A stretch of 64,000 nucleotides of DNA, taken from NCBI RefSeq assembly GCF_000027165.1, contig NC_013853.1, forward strand, positions 248,001 through 312,000. The letters are read 5' to 3'. Below, one piece after another: positions 29,403-37,869 of this stretch (the stretch's first letter is position 1; each line of letters starts with the position of its first letter). The position numbers and the translations under genes are program-made. This DNA is from Streptococcus mitis B6. Its GTDB lineage: Bacteria > Bacillota > Bacilli > Lactobacillales > Streptococcaceae. The notes under the pieces are model-generated. The model worked only from the letters and a program-made list of their open reading frames with translations, did no database searches and was not told where the DNA came from.

Positions 29403-29937
29403 AGCAGCTGTAAAAATGATTATCGAGGCTGTAGGAGAGGACGTTAATCGCGAGGGCTTGCAGGGAACACCTGCTCGCGTAGCCCGTATGTACCAAGAGA
29501 TTTTTTCAGGTCTTGGTCAAACAGCAGAGGAACATTTGTCAAAATCCTTTGAGATTATTGACGATAATATGGTGGTAGAAAAGGATATCTTTTTCCACAC
29601 CATGTGTGAGCACCACTTCTTGCCATTTTATGGTAGAGCGCACATTGCCTACATTCCAGATGGCCGTGTGGCAGGCTTGTCTAAGCTAGCCCGTACGGTT
29701 GAAGTTTATTCGAAAAAACCACAAATTCAAGAACGTTTGAATATCGAAGTGGCCGATGCCTTGATGGACTATCTAGGTGCTAAAGGAGCCTTTGTTGTCA
29801 TTGAGGCGGAACATATGTGTATGAGCATGCGTGGTGTCAGAAAACCAGGCACTGCAACCTTGACGACAGTAGCTCGTGGTCTATTTGAAACAGATAAGGA
29901 CCTTCGAGATCAAGCTTATCGTTTAATGGGACTATAA
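29383..29937 (+). CDS. folE: GTP cyclohydrolase I
   Basis: A 184-residue enzyme making dihydroneopterin triphosphate from GTP, the first folate step. Zinc ligands in MCEHHFLPF (about 76-84) and HMCMSMRGV (about 145-153) are present, as is [14 protein letters not shown]. Third gene of the operon. A BOX element starts on the last base of its stop and, with a terminator, separates it from folBK. Confidence 0.96.
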   Translation: MDTQKIEAAVKMIIEAVGEDVNREGLQGTPARVARMYQEIFSGLGQTAEEHLSKSFEIIDDNMVVEKDIFFHTMCEHHFLPFYGRAHIAYIPDGRVAGLSKLARTVEVYSKKPQIQERLNIEVADALMDYLGAKGAFVVIEAEHMCMSMRGVRKPGTATLTTVARGLFETDKDLRDQAYRLMGL

Positions 29938-30050
29938 TACTCTTCGAAAATCTCTTCAAACCACGTCAGCTTCCATCTGCAACCTCAAAACAGTGTTTTG
30001 AGCAGCCTGCAGCTAGCTTTCTAGTTTGAACTTTGATTTTCATTGAGTAT
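29937..30050 (-). repeat. BOX element, shortened C and one boxB
   Basis: ATACTCTTCGAAAATC to TTTTCATTGAGTAT with a single CAAAACAGTGTTTTG hairpin; the boxC part is shorter than usual. It lies inside the folate gene cluster, between folE and folBK. Confidence 0.9.
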
Positions 30051-30054
30051 AAAA

Positions 30055-30079
30055 AGAATCCGCTTTGGGCGGATTTTTC
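30055..30079 (+). terminator. Terminator between folE and folBK
   Basis: AATCCGC, loop, GCGGATT, then TTTCT. If it works, folBK depends on readthrough or on another start; no clear promoter was seen before folBK. Confidence 0.65.
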
Positions 30080-30094
30080 TAGAAAGGACTACTT

Positions 30095-30907
30095 ATGGAT
30101 CAACTGCAGATTAAGGATTTGGAAATTTTTGCTTATCATGGTCTTTTTCCTAGTGAGAAAGAATTGGGGCAGAAGTTTGTTATTTCCGCAATCCTATCCT
30201 ATGATATGACTAAGGCGGCTACAGACTTGGATTTGACAGCTTCTGTCCATTATGGAGAACTGTGTCAGCAGTGGACGACTTGGTTTCAGGAAACGAGTGA
30301 AGATTTGATTGAAACGGTAGCTTATAAACTGGTGGAACGTACTTTTGAGGCTTATCCTCTTGTCCAAGAAATTCAGCTGGAACTGAAAAAACCTTGGGCG
30401 CCAGTGCATTTGCCACTAGATACTTGCTCGGTAACCATTCATCGCCGCAAGCAGCGGGCCTTTATCGCCCTAGGAAGCAATATGGGGGATAAGTCAGCCA
30501 ACTTGAAGCAAGCCATTGAGAAAATGCGAAATCGAGGTATCCATATTCTCAAAGAGTCCAGTGTCTTGACGACGGAGCCTTGGGGAGGTGTCGAGCAAGA
30601 TAGCTTTGCTAATCAAGTGGTTGAGGTTGAAACCTGGTTGCCGGCTCCAGTGCTATTAGAGACCTTGTTAGCCATTGAGTCAGAGATGGGACGGGTGAGA
30701 GAAGTACATTGGGGGCCTCGTTTGATTGATTTGGACTTGCTCTTTGTGGAGGACCAGGTTATTTATACAGATGACCTTATCTTGCCTCATCCTTACATAG
30801 CGGAACGCCTTTTTGTCCTTGAGTCCTTACAGGAAATTGCGCCTCATTTTATCCATCCTACCTTAAAGCAATCGATCCGTAACTTGTATAATGCTTTGAA
30901 AAAATAG
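30095..30907 (+). CDS. folB-folK: Bifunctional dihydroneopterin aldolase / HPPK
   Basis: A 270-residue fusion (SulD of pneumococcus). Residues about 1-118 are the aldolase ([29 protein letters not shown]). Residues about 122-270 are hydroxymethyldihydropterin pyrophosphokinase ([44 protein letters not shown]). It makes the pterin pyrophosphate used by folP. A 19-bp perfect-stem terminator follows directly. Confidence 0.96.
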   Translation: MDQLQIKDLEIFAYHGLFPSEKELGQKFVISAILSYDMTKAATDLDLTASVHYGELCQQWTTWFQETSEDLIETVAYKLVERTFEAYPLVQEIQLELKKPWAPVHLPLDTCSVTIHRRKQRAFIALGSNMGDKSANLKQAIEKMRNRGIHILKESSVLTTEPWGGVEQDSFANQVVEVETWLPAPVLLETLLAIESEMGRVREVHWGPRLIDLDLLFVEDQVIYTDDLILPHPYIAERLFVLESLQEIAPHFIHPTLKQSIRNLYNALKK

Positions 30908-30953
30908 AAAAACTCTAGCCTTCAGTCGTTTGTAACTGAAGGCTAGAGTTTTT
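30908..30953. terminator. Bidirectional terminator between folBK and DUF960 gene
   Basis: A perfect 19-bp stem (AAAAACTCTAGCCTTCAGT and its complement) with an 8-base loop. The DUF960 stop codon on the minus strand lies in its right-hand T-run. Confidence 0.93.
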
Positions 30954-31269
30954 AAAATAGGTCATTTTCTTCTGGGAGGAGGATAGTTTCTCTACCGTCC
31001 ATGTCTAAAACCAGTACTCTTGGCGGATAAAGAGGGTCAAAAGGATGGTTAAAGTCAAAATCAATAGCTGTAGGGAGGTGTTGACTTGAAAAATGGAAGG
31101 TAATTTTTCCTTGGTTATTAAGCAATTGAAACTCGAGTTCTTCTTCCAATTCAAAGACATTTTTTAAGAAGTGGTCGATGATATACCAAAAAGAGTCAAT
31201 GACATCATCAGGCAAGCTGGTAACAATGCCAAAACTAGCAGACCGCATGTGGGTATTGGTAAAAGCCAT
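30952..31269 (-). CDS. DUF960-family protein
   Basis: A 105-residue soluble protein of unknown function found in Firmicutes. It matches DUF960 features: AFTNTHMRSASFGIVTSLPDDVIDSFWYIID at the N-terminus, then ITFHFSSQ and FDFNHPFDPLYPPRVLVLDMDGRETILLPEE. The start is set at MAFTNT, where AAAGGAGG lies 7 bases upstream; the longer frame to 31323 is unsupported. Divergent from ccpA. Confidence 0.85.
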   Translation of the reverse strand: MAFTNTHMRSASFGIVTSLPDDVIDSFWYIIDHFLKNVFELEEELEFQLLNNQGKITFHFSSQHLPTAIDFDFNHPFDPLYPPRVLVLDMDGRETILLPEENDLF

Positions 31270-31392
31270 ATCTTTGCCTCCTTTCTTTTCCATTATCATA
31301 CAGCAAATAGGATTAAAAATCAAGAAAAGGCGATTTTTTCTTCATAAACATAGTTTTCTATGAAATTTTTTCAAACAATCTTCAAAAAATGC

Positions 31393-31421
31393 TTGAAAGT
31401 GTTTACAAATAGTGATAAAAT
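31393..31421 (+). promoter_or_regulatory. ccpA promoter
   Basis: -35 TTGAAA (31393-31398), 17-bp spacer, -10 TAAAAT (31416-31421). The leader is about 80 nt with no obvious structure. Confidence 0.7.
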
Positions 31422-31505
31422 GGAATAAGTAGAATCATGAAAACGAAATTTTCATACCGTCTCTTTTTTGGAGTTTCGTGAGGTATGATATAGAAAGGAA
31501 ATGGA

Positions 31506-32516
31506 ATGAATACAGACGATACAGTAACGATTTATGATGTCGCCCGTGAAGCAGGAGTTTCAATGGCGACAGTTAGCCGTGTAGTCAATGGCAATAAGAA
31601 TGTAAAAGAGAATACTCGAAAAAAAGTGCTTGAGGTGATTGACCGTTTGGATTACCGTCCAAATGCAGTGGCGCGTGGTCTTGCAAGTAAAAAGACAACC
31701 ACTGTCGGTGTCGTGATCCCAAATATTACCAATGGTTATTTCTCAACGCTTGCTAAAGGGATTGATGATATCGCTGAAATGTACAAGTACAATATTGTTC
31801 TTGCAAATAGTGATGAGGATGATGACAAGGAAGTTTCAGTTGTCAATACACTGTTTTCTAAGCAAGTGGATGGTATCATCTTTATGGGCTACCACTTGAC
31901 TGAAAAAATTCGTTCAGAGTTTTCTCGTTCTCGAACACCAGTTGTTCTTGCAGGGACAGTGGATGTAGAACATCAGCTTCCAAGTGTCAATATTGACTAC
32001 AAACAAGCAACGATCGATGCAGTAACCTACCTTGCTAAAGAAAATGAGCGTATTGCTTTCGTAAGCGGTCCACTAGTGGATGATATCAATGGTAAGGTTC
32101 GTTTGGTTGGTTACAAGGAAGCCTTGAAAAAAGCAGGGATTTCTTATAGCGAAGGATTGGTATTTGAATCTAAATACACTTATGAAGATGGCTATGCTTT
32201 GGCAGAACGCTTGATTTCATCAAATGCAACTGCAGCAGTTGTAACAGGTGATGAATTGGCAGCAGGTGTCTTGAACGGACTTGCTGATAAGGGTGTGTCT
32301 GTGCCAGAAGAGTTTGAAATCATTACTAGTGATGATTCACAAATCTCACGCTTTACCCGTCCAAACTTGACAACTATTGCCCAACCTCTTTATGACCTTG
32401 GTGCCATTAGCATGCGTATGTTGACTAAGATTATGCACAAGGAAGAGTTGGAAGAACGTGAAGTTCTCTTACCTCATGGTTTGACAGAACGTCGTTCAAC
32501 ACGAAAACGGAAATAG
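31506..32516 (+). CDS. ccpA: Catabolite control protein A
   Basis: A 336-residue LacI/GalR-family regulator that binds cre sites with HPr-Ser-P to repress or activate carbon genes. The N-terminal helix-turn-helix and hinge are clear: TIYDVAREAGVSMATVSRVVNGNKNV and LDYRPNAVARGLA. The periplasmic-binding-like core follows (VGVVIPNITNGYFS, VTGDELAAGVLNG). Its likely targets in this window are the manL and pflA promoters. A terminator shared with the convergent asparaginase gene follows. Confidence 0.97.
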   Translation: MNTDDTVTIYDVAREAGVSMATVSRVVNGNKNVKENTRKKVLEVIDRLDYRPNAVARGLASKKTTTVGVVIPNITNGYFSTLAKGIDDIAEMYKYNIVLANSDEDDDKEVSVVNTLFSKQVDGIIFMGYHLTEKIRSEFSRSRTPVVLAGTVDVEHQLPSVNIDYKQATIDAVTYLAKENERIAFVSGPLVDDINGKVRLVGYKEALKKAGISYSEGLVFESKYTYEDGYALAERLISSNATAAVVTGDELAAGVLNGLADKGVSVPEEFEIITSDDSQISRFTRPNLTTIAQPLYDLGAISMRMLTKIMHKEELEEREVLLPHGLTERRSTRKRK

Positions 32517-32556
32517 AAAAAATCAGGGAATCGTGAAGATTTCCTGATTTTGCTTT
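32517..32556. terminator. Bidirectional terminator between ccpA and asparaginase gene
   Basis: AAAATCAGGGAA pairs with TTCCTGATTTT. Confidence 0.8.
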
Positions 32557-32569
32557 CTGGAGAAGAGAC

Positions 32570-33532
32570 TTAGCCTTCCATATAGTCTTTCAAAGCCTGT
32601 TCTGTTAGTCCGGCATTGAGGGCAATGAGGAGTTTCAAGCGAGCTTTTTGGGCATTGAGTTCTTTAACAAAGAAGACACCTGCCTTTTGCAACTGCACGC
32701 CCCCACCTTGGTAGGCATAAACAGGCTCGGCAATACCGTTAAAGCATCGTGAAACCAGAGCGACTGGGATTCCTTTTTGCAGAAGGCTTTCTAATTTTTG
32801 AGCCGTTTCTTTGGGAATATTACCAGCTCCGAATGCTTGGATAATCAAACCGTCCAGTTGTTCCAAATCCAGCATATCAATCAGCTCATCTGTCATACCA
32901 GCATAAGCAGAGATGATAGGTACCAAGCCTTGTATGTGATCAAGGTCAAAGCGAACACGAGGTTCAGCTGTTTTGAAGTAGAGGATTTCCTGTTTCATGA
33001 TGAGACCAAGGGGGCCGTGAGTAGGAGTTTGGAAGGTACTGACATTGGTCGTATGTGTTTTGGTAACATACTTGGCAGCGTGGATCTCATCGTTCATAAC
33101 AACCAAAACCCCTTTGTCCGCAGCCCTGTCATCGCTAGCTACCCGCAAAGCACTCAAATAATTATAAACACCATCACTGCCGAGTTCGTTGGAGCTGCGC
33201 ATGGCCCCTGTTAGAACGATAGGAATATGGGGAACTTCCATGGTATCAAGGAAATAGGCTGTTTCCTCTAAAGTATCGGTCCCGTGTGTGATCACCACTC
33301 CATCGTAGTTATCTGCTTCCTCTTTAATTTTCTGGTAGAGGGCCAGCATATGTTTGGGCTTGATATGGGGGCTTGGCAGGTTAAAAAAGTCCAAGGAGTG
33401 GACTTGGATTCCTTCAAGTGGGTTGGACACATGGTTCATGGGATTATCTGAACTTGTCACAACAGCGCCAGAAGCATCGGCCTGCATGGAAATAGTCCCA
33501 CCCGTATGTAAAACAAGGATTTTCTTAGGCAT
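32570..33532 (-). CDS. ansA: L-asparaginase (type I-like)
   Basis: A 320-residue amidohydrolase converting asparagine to aspartate and ammonia. Both catalytic Thr motifs are present: HTGGTISM (about 9-16) and VITHGTDTLEETAYFL (about 84-98), with the GAMRSSNELGSDG segment. No signal peptide, so cytoplasmic. Convergent with ccpA and divergent from the HAD gene, whose -10 region overlaps its upstream side. Confidence 0.93.
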   Translation of the reverse strand: MPKKILVLHTGGTISMQADASGAVVTSSDNPMNHVSNPLEGIQVHSLDFFNLPSPHIKPKHMLALYQKIKEEADNYDGVVITHGTDTLEETAYFLDTMEVPHIPIVLTGAMRSSNELGSDGVYNYLSALRVASDDRAADKGVLVVMNDEIHAAKYVTKTHTTNVSTFQTPTHGPLGLIMKQEILYFKTAEPRVRFDLDHIQGLVPIISAYAGMTDELIDMLDLEQLDGLIIQAFGAGNIPKETAQKLESLLQKGIPVALVSRCFNGIAEPVYAYQGGGVQLQKAGVFFVKELNAQKARLKLLIALNAGLTEQALKDYMEG

Positions 33533-33597
33533 GATTTACTCACTCTTTCTGAAATGTGGTATAATCATTGTATCACAAAAGGGGAGATTGGGATAGG

Positions 33598-34989
33598 ATG
33601 GAAGTCAAAGCTGTTTTTTTTGATATCGATGGAACCTTGGTCAACGATCGCAAGAGTGTTTTGAAATCCACTAAGGACGCGATTAAAATCGTCAAAGAGC
33701 AAGGGGTACTTGTCGGCGTAGCGACAGGTCGAGGACCTTTTTTCGTTAAGGAATTGATGGACGATTTGGATTTGGATTTTGCGGTAACCTACAATGGCCA
33801 GTATATCTTTAATAAAGACAAAGTCTTATTCACGAGCCCTATTTCCAAGTTACATTTGCGCCAGCTCATTACGTATGCTAAAAAAGAGGGCAAGGAGATT
33901 GCCCTAGGGACCAAGGATGCCATGTTGGGTTCCAAAATCATGTCCTTTAGTTTGGGTTCTTTTTCCCAACGAATCAGTCGCTTCGTTCCCTCTGTTTTAA
34001 CTCGGACGGTGAGTCATTCCTTTAATCGTATGGTCAGCAAGGTTGTTCCCCAAAAGGAAGAAGACCTACTTGATCTAATGAATCAGCCTATCTACCAAGT
34101 TTTGATGCTGATGACGCCAGAAGAATCTGAGAAGGCGGCAGCTGATTTTGAAGATTTGAAATTGACACGTAGTAATCCATTTGCAGCGGATGTCATCAAT
34201 CAAGGGAATTCTAAATTGGAAGGCATACGCCGAGTCGGGAAAGAATATGGTTTTGATCTCAACCAAGTCATGGCCTTTGGTGACTCAGATAACGACCTAG
34301 AAATGCTGGCGGGTGTCGGTATGTCGGTCGCTATGGGAAATGGTAGTAGCAGTGTCAAGGAAGTTGCCAAGCATATCACAACCAGCAATCAGCAAGACGG
34401 AATCCACAAGGCCTTGGAACATTTTGGTGTTCTAGCTTCAGAAAAAGTCTTTGTCAGTCGTGACTATCATTTCAATAAGGTCAAGACCTTCCACCATATG
34501 ATGGATGAACGAACCCAAGAAGAACCTCGAGCTTGGGATTTAGAAGGTGCAACCCATAGGGCTAGCTTTAAAATAGAAGAATTGGTGGAGTTTGTTCGAG
34601 CAGCTAGTCCTTCGGAAGAGGATTTTGGTCAAGCCCTATCGCAACTTCATCAAGCTCTTGATAAGGCAGCAGATAAGGTAGCCAAGAAGACGCCTGCTCA
34701 GCAAGATTTGGTGGGGCAAGTGGATGCTTTGATTGATACGCTTTACTTCACCTATGGTAGTTTTGTCTTGATGGGGGTCGACCCAGAACGTATTTTTGAC
34801 ATTGTCCATCAGGCCAATATGGGGAAAATTTTCCCAGATGGCAAGGCTCATTTTGATCCAGTGACCCATAAAATCTTAAAACCAGATGATTGGGAAGAAA
34901 AATATGCTCCAGAACCTGCCATTAAACAGGAACTGCAGCGCCAGCTCAAGGCTTATGAACGTCATAAAGAGAGAAATAATACTCAATGA
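33598..34989 (+). CDS. HAD (Cof-type) phosphatase fused to an all-alpha NTP-pyrophosphatase-like domain
   Basis: A 463-residue two-domain protein. Residues about 1-280 form a Cof-type HAD phosphatase (FFDIDGTLVNDRKS, ATGRGP, FGDSDNDLEML). Residues about 285-440 look like a MazG/phosphoribosyl-ATP pyrophosphohydrolase-type helical domain: FKIEELVEFVRAAS (ExxE) and QVDALIDTLYFTYGSF (ExxD-like). This suggests nucleotide clean-up, with the substrate unknown. The start follows GGGGAG and an extended -10 (TGGTATAAT). The stop codon (34987-34989) lies inside a BOX element, which therefore supplies the last few codons (..NTQ). Confidence 0.88.
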   Translation: MEVKAVFFDIDGTLVNDRKSVLKSTKDAIKIVKEQGVLVGVATGRGPFFVKELMDDLDLDFAVTYNGQYIFNKDKVLFTSPISKLHLRQLITYAKKEGKEIALGTKDAMLGSKIMSFSLGSFSQRISRFVPSVLTRTVSHSFNRMVSKVVPQKEEDLLDLMNQPIYQVLMLMTPEESEKAAADFEDLKLTRSNPFAADVINQGNSKLEGIRRVGKEYGFDLNQVMAFGDSDNDLEMLAGVGMSVAMGNGSSSVKEVAKHITTSNQQDGIHKALEHFGVLASEKVFVSRDYHFNKVKTFHHMMDERTQEEPRAWDLEGATHRASFKIEELVEFVRAASPSEEDFGQALSQLHQALDKAADKVAKKTPAQQDLVGQVDALIDTLYFTYGSFVLMGVDPERIFDIVHQANMGKIFPDGKAHFDPVTHKILKPDDWEEKYAPEPAIKQELQRQLKAYERHKERNNTQ

Positions 34990-35123
34990 AAATCAAAGAG
35001 CAAACTAGGAAACTAGCCGCAGGCTGCTCAAAGCACTGCTTTGAGGTTGTAGATGAAACTGACGAAGTCAGCTCAAAACACTGTTTTGAGGTTGCAGATG
35101 GAAGTTGACGTGGTTTGAAGTAT
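34979..35123 (+). repeat. BOX element with two boxB units (A-B-B-C, short C)
   Basis: Starts ATACTCAATGAAAATC. It has two boxB hairpins (CAAAGCACTGCTTTG and CAAAACACTGTTTTG) and ends TGGTTTGAAGTAT, with most of boxC missing. It overlaps the end of the HAD fusion gene by 11 bp. Confidence 0.9.
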
Positions 35124-35134
35124 AAATAGTAAAC

Positions 35135-35159
35135 AAAAAGGAGCGCTGAGCTCCTTTTC
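35135..35159. terminator. Bidirectional terminator between HAD fusion and usp
   Basis: AAAAGGAGC, loop, GCTCCTTTT. Confidence 0.8.
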
Positions 35160-35166
35160 TTGATGA

Positions 35167-35619
35167 TTACAAGGTTTTTTCTTGTTCTCTCACCACCAGC
35201 AAATCAACTTTAGCATGGCGGAGGATGTATTCAGATGAAGAACCGACCAAGAGGCGTTCAAAGGCGTTGAGACCAGTGGCGCCAACGAGGATGAGGTCCA
35301 CTTCTTCTGCATCTGGAATAGTACGTGCCAGTAGGGTCTTTGGATTTCCCATTTCAATGACGATGTGAATATTTGCCACACCAGCATCTTTAGCACGTTT
35401 TTCGTACTCTTTCATCAGACTTTCAGCGTCGACTTGGAGTTCTTCATAAACTTCAGCATCAAAGGTGGATACGCTTTGGAGAGCGCGTGTGTCAATGACA
35501 TGTGCGATGGTGAGTTTAGCGTCGTTTCGTAGAGCAGAATGAACTCCCTTGACAAAAGCCAAGTCCGCTTCTTTAGAACCATCGATTGCGACCATGATAT
35601 TTTGGTAACGTTGTGCCAT
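35167..35619 (-). CDS. Universal stress protein (UspA family)
   Basis: A 150-residue UspA-fold protein. The N-terminus YQNIMVAIDGSKEADLAF and the C-terminal ATP-binding motif GATGLNAFERLLVGSSSEYILRHAKVDLLVV (G-2x-G-9x-G-S/T) are both present, so it probably binds ATP. The start is set at MAQRYQN by AGGAGG 7 bases upstream; a longer frame to 35682 overlaps the promoter. Role in stress is inferred from the family. Confidence 0.92.
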   Translation of the reverse strand: MAQRYQNIMVAIDGSKEADLAFVKGVHSALRNDAKLTIAHVIDTRALQSVSTFDAEVYEELQVDAESLMKEYEKRAKDAGVANIHIVIEMGNPKTLLARTIPDAEEVDLILVGATGLNAFERLLVGSSSEYILRHAKVDLLVVREQEKTL

Positions 35620-35779
35620 AATGAAACCTCCTGAAATTTTCTTACTATCATTGTAAACCTTTTCACTATATAAGTAAAGCAAAAAGGTATTTTTTAAAAG
35701 AATATTAGCACTTAAAATCTATATAAATATATGATAAAATAAAAGAAAGGATAGCAGGAAAGAAGTGAAGGGAGGGAGA

Positions 35780-36082
35780 ATGATGAAGCACTCTTTTCAA
35801 GAAACAAAAAATTCAAATTTCCTTTATTATGGAATCATCCTAGTTTCAGTCTTGCTAGAAGTGATCATGGTCTGGCAATTAGAGAAGCTAATTCCGCTTC
35901 TCTATCCAGGTTTTGTTGGCTTTTTAGTCTTTCACCTACTCTACCATTTTCTATTATTCCTGGTTGCAAAACGAAGTGGGCGTCGGGGTTACTTGATGAT
36001 ATGGGGACTTTTCCTCATGTTTAATCTTCTTTATGACTCCTTTCTAGGCTTGCTTTTTCTAGGTTTATCTTTTGGTATGTGA
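35780..36082 (+). CDS. Small hypothetical membrane protein
   Basis: A 100-residue protein with three hydrophobic stretches (about 13-35, 41-61, 71-98). No domain recognised. The start at 35780 (or 35783, ATG ATG) follows GGGAGGG; the GTG at 35765 is upstream of that site and less likely. Divergent from usp, with an AT-rich promoter region between, and its own terminator downstream. Function unknown. Confidence 0.75.
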   Translation: MMKHSFQETKNSNFLYYGIILVSVLLEVIMVWQLEKLIPLLYPGFVGFLVFHLLYHFLLFLVAKRSGRRGYLMIWGLFLMFNLLYDSFLGLLFLGLSFGM

Positions 36083-36118
36083 TGTGTCTTTCGCAAAATA
36101 CCTGCTATCTTCCCTGTT

Positions 36119-36146
36119 TGACCTCGCTTTTAGCGAGGTTTTTCTT
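36119..36146 (+). terminator. Terminator of the small membrane protein gene
   Basis: ACCTCGCT, TTT, AGCGAGGT, then TTTTCTTC. Confidence 0.9.
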
Positions 36147-36237
36147 CTGTGGGATTTTAGTAACACATTTCAGTAAACTTGTCGCATTTTCTTTCTAGTG
36201 GTATAATGTTACTATCCTGATGAATTGAGGAAACAAG

Positions 36238-37452
36238 ATGAAAGAATATAACAAGTCTAGTAAGTTAGAGCATGTTGCTTATGATATCCGTGGTCCTGTT
36301 TTGGAAGAAGCCATGCGGATGCGAGCAAACGGAGAAAAGATTTTACGTCTGAATACAGGAAATCCAGCAGAATTTGGTTTTACAGCGCCAGACGAGGTCA
36401 TTCATGACTTGATTATGAATGCGCGTGATAGTGAAGGGTATTCTGACTCCAAAGGAATTTTCTCAGCCCGTAAGGCTATCATGCAGTATTGCCAATTGAA
36501 GAAATTTCCAAACGTAGATATTGATGATATTTACCTTGGAAATGGTGTCAGCGAGTTGATTGTTATGTCCATGCAGGGACTTTTAGACAATGGAGATGAG
36601 GTCTTAGTTCCAATGCCAGACTATCCTCTCTGGACAGCGGCTGTCAGCCTAGCTGGAGGAAATGCCGTTCACTATATCTGTGATGAAGCTGCAGAATGGT
36701 ACCCAGATATTGACGATATCAAGTCAAAAATCACTTCCAATACCAAGGCAATCGTCCTTATCAATCCAAATAATCCAACTGGAGCCCTTTATCCTAAGGA
36801 ACTCTTGTTGGAGATTATTGAGATTGCCCGTCAAAACGATTTGATCATCTTTGCGGATGAAATTTACGATCGCATGGTAATGGATGGACATGTGCATACG
36901 CCTGTGGCGAGCTTGGCACCAGATGTCTTCTGTGTTAGCATGAATGGTCTATCAAAATCCCACCGTATCGCTGGTTTCCGTGTAGGTTGGATGGTCTTGT
37001 CTGGTCCTAAGACACACGTTAAAGGCTATATAGAAGGGCTCAATATGCTTTCCAATATGCGCCTTTGCTCTAATGTTTTGGCTCAACAAGTCGTACAAAC
37101 TTCCTTGGGGGGTCACCAATCAGTTGATGAAATGCTCCTTCCTGGTGGACGAATTTACGAGCAAAGAAATTTCATCTACAATGCTATTCAAGAAATTCCA
37201 GGTCTCTCTGCTGTTAAACCCAAGGCTGGACTCTATATCTTCCCTAAAATCGACCGCAATATGTATCGTATCGATGATGATGAGCAGTTTGTCCTTGATT
37301 TCTTGAAGCAGGAAAAGGTTCTCTTGGTTCATGGTCGAGGCTTCAACTGGCAGGAACCAGACCACTTCCGTATTGTTTACCTTCCTCGTGTTGATGAACT
37401 AGCCCAAATCCAAGAAAAGATGACTCGTTTCTTGAAACAGTATCGTAGATAG
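36238..37452 (+). CDS. PLP-dependent class I aminotransferase (AlaA/AlaT-like)
   Basis: A 404-residue fold-type I aminotransferase. The PLP Lys is in MNGLSKSHRIAGFRVGW (about 235-250). PNNPTGALYP, FADEIYDRMVMDG and the terminal FRIVYLP are conserved. The sequence resembles the alanine/valine transaminase group (AlaA), so pyruvate/glutamate exchange is likely; the substrate is not proven. An extended -10 (TGGTATAAT) lies about 35 bp upstream. Confidence 0.92.
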   Translation: MKEYNKSSKLEHVAYDIRGPVLEEAMRMRANGEKILRLNTGNPAEFGFTAPDEVIHDLIMNARDSEGYSDSKGIFSARKAIMQYCQLKKFPNVDIDDIYLGNGVSELIVMSMQGLLDNGDEVLVPMPDYPLWTAAVSLAGGNAVHYICDEAAEWYPDIDDIKSKITSNTKAIVLINPNNPTGALYPKELLLEIIEIARQNDLIIFADEIYDRMVMDGHVHTPVASLAPDVFCVSMNGLSKSHRIAGFRVGWMVLSGPKTHVKGYIEGLNMLSNMRLCSNVLAQQVVQTSLGGHQSVDEMLLPGGRIYEQRNFIYNAIQEIPGLSAVKPKAGLYIFPKIDRNMYRIDDDEQFVLDFLKQEKVLLVHGRGFNWQEPDHFRIVYLPRVDELAQIQEKMTRFLKQYRR

Positions 37453-37596
37453 GGCTTACATTCGAAAAAGCTGGAAACATTTGCCTAGAGCTATTGACAA
37501 AAGTGAAAGAATCAGATAGAATAGTAAAGTATGTTTAGTAACTGATCACTTTATAGCCGGCTAAACGAATACAAAATCTATGAGGAGGTATTCATC

Positions 37597-37731
37597 GTGA
37601 AACGTACTTATCAACCAAGTAAACTTCGTCGTGCGCGCAAACACGGATTCCGTAACCGTATGTCAACTAAAAACGGTCGTCGCGTATTGGCAGCTCGTCG
37701 TCGTAAAGGACGCAAAGTTTTGGCTGCATAA
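37597..37731 (+). CDS. rpmH: 50S ribosomal protein L34
   Basis: A 44-residue basic protein, complete: [20 protein letters not shown] to KGRKVLAA. It starts with GTG at 37597, with TGAGGAGG upstream. A TTGACA promoter sits about 100 bp upstream. In most bacteria rpmH is next to rnpA and dnaA; here it stands alone, as in streptococci. A terminator follows at once. Confidence 0.96.
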
Positions 37732-37748
37732 TCCAAACGAACCATAAC

Positions 37749-37788
37749 AAAAATCAGTAGGAACTCGAGTCTACTGATTTTTATTTTT
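37749..37788 (+). terminator. rpmH terminator
   Basis: AAAATCAGTAG, loop, CTACTGATTTT, then TATTTTT. Confidence 0.88.
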
Positions 37789-37869
37789 GTAAAAAAGTTC
37801 AAAAAGGCTTTATATTTTTGCTTAAATAGTGTATAATATTTCACATACTGTAAAAAATGGAGAATAATC

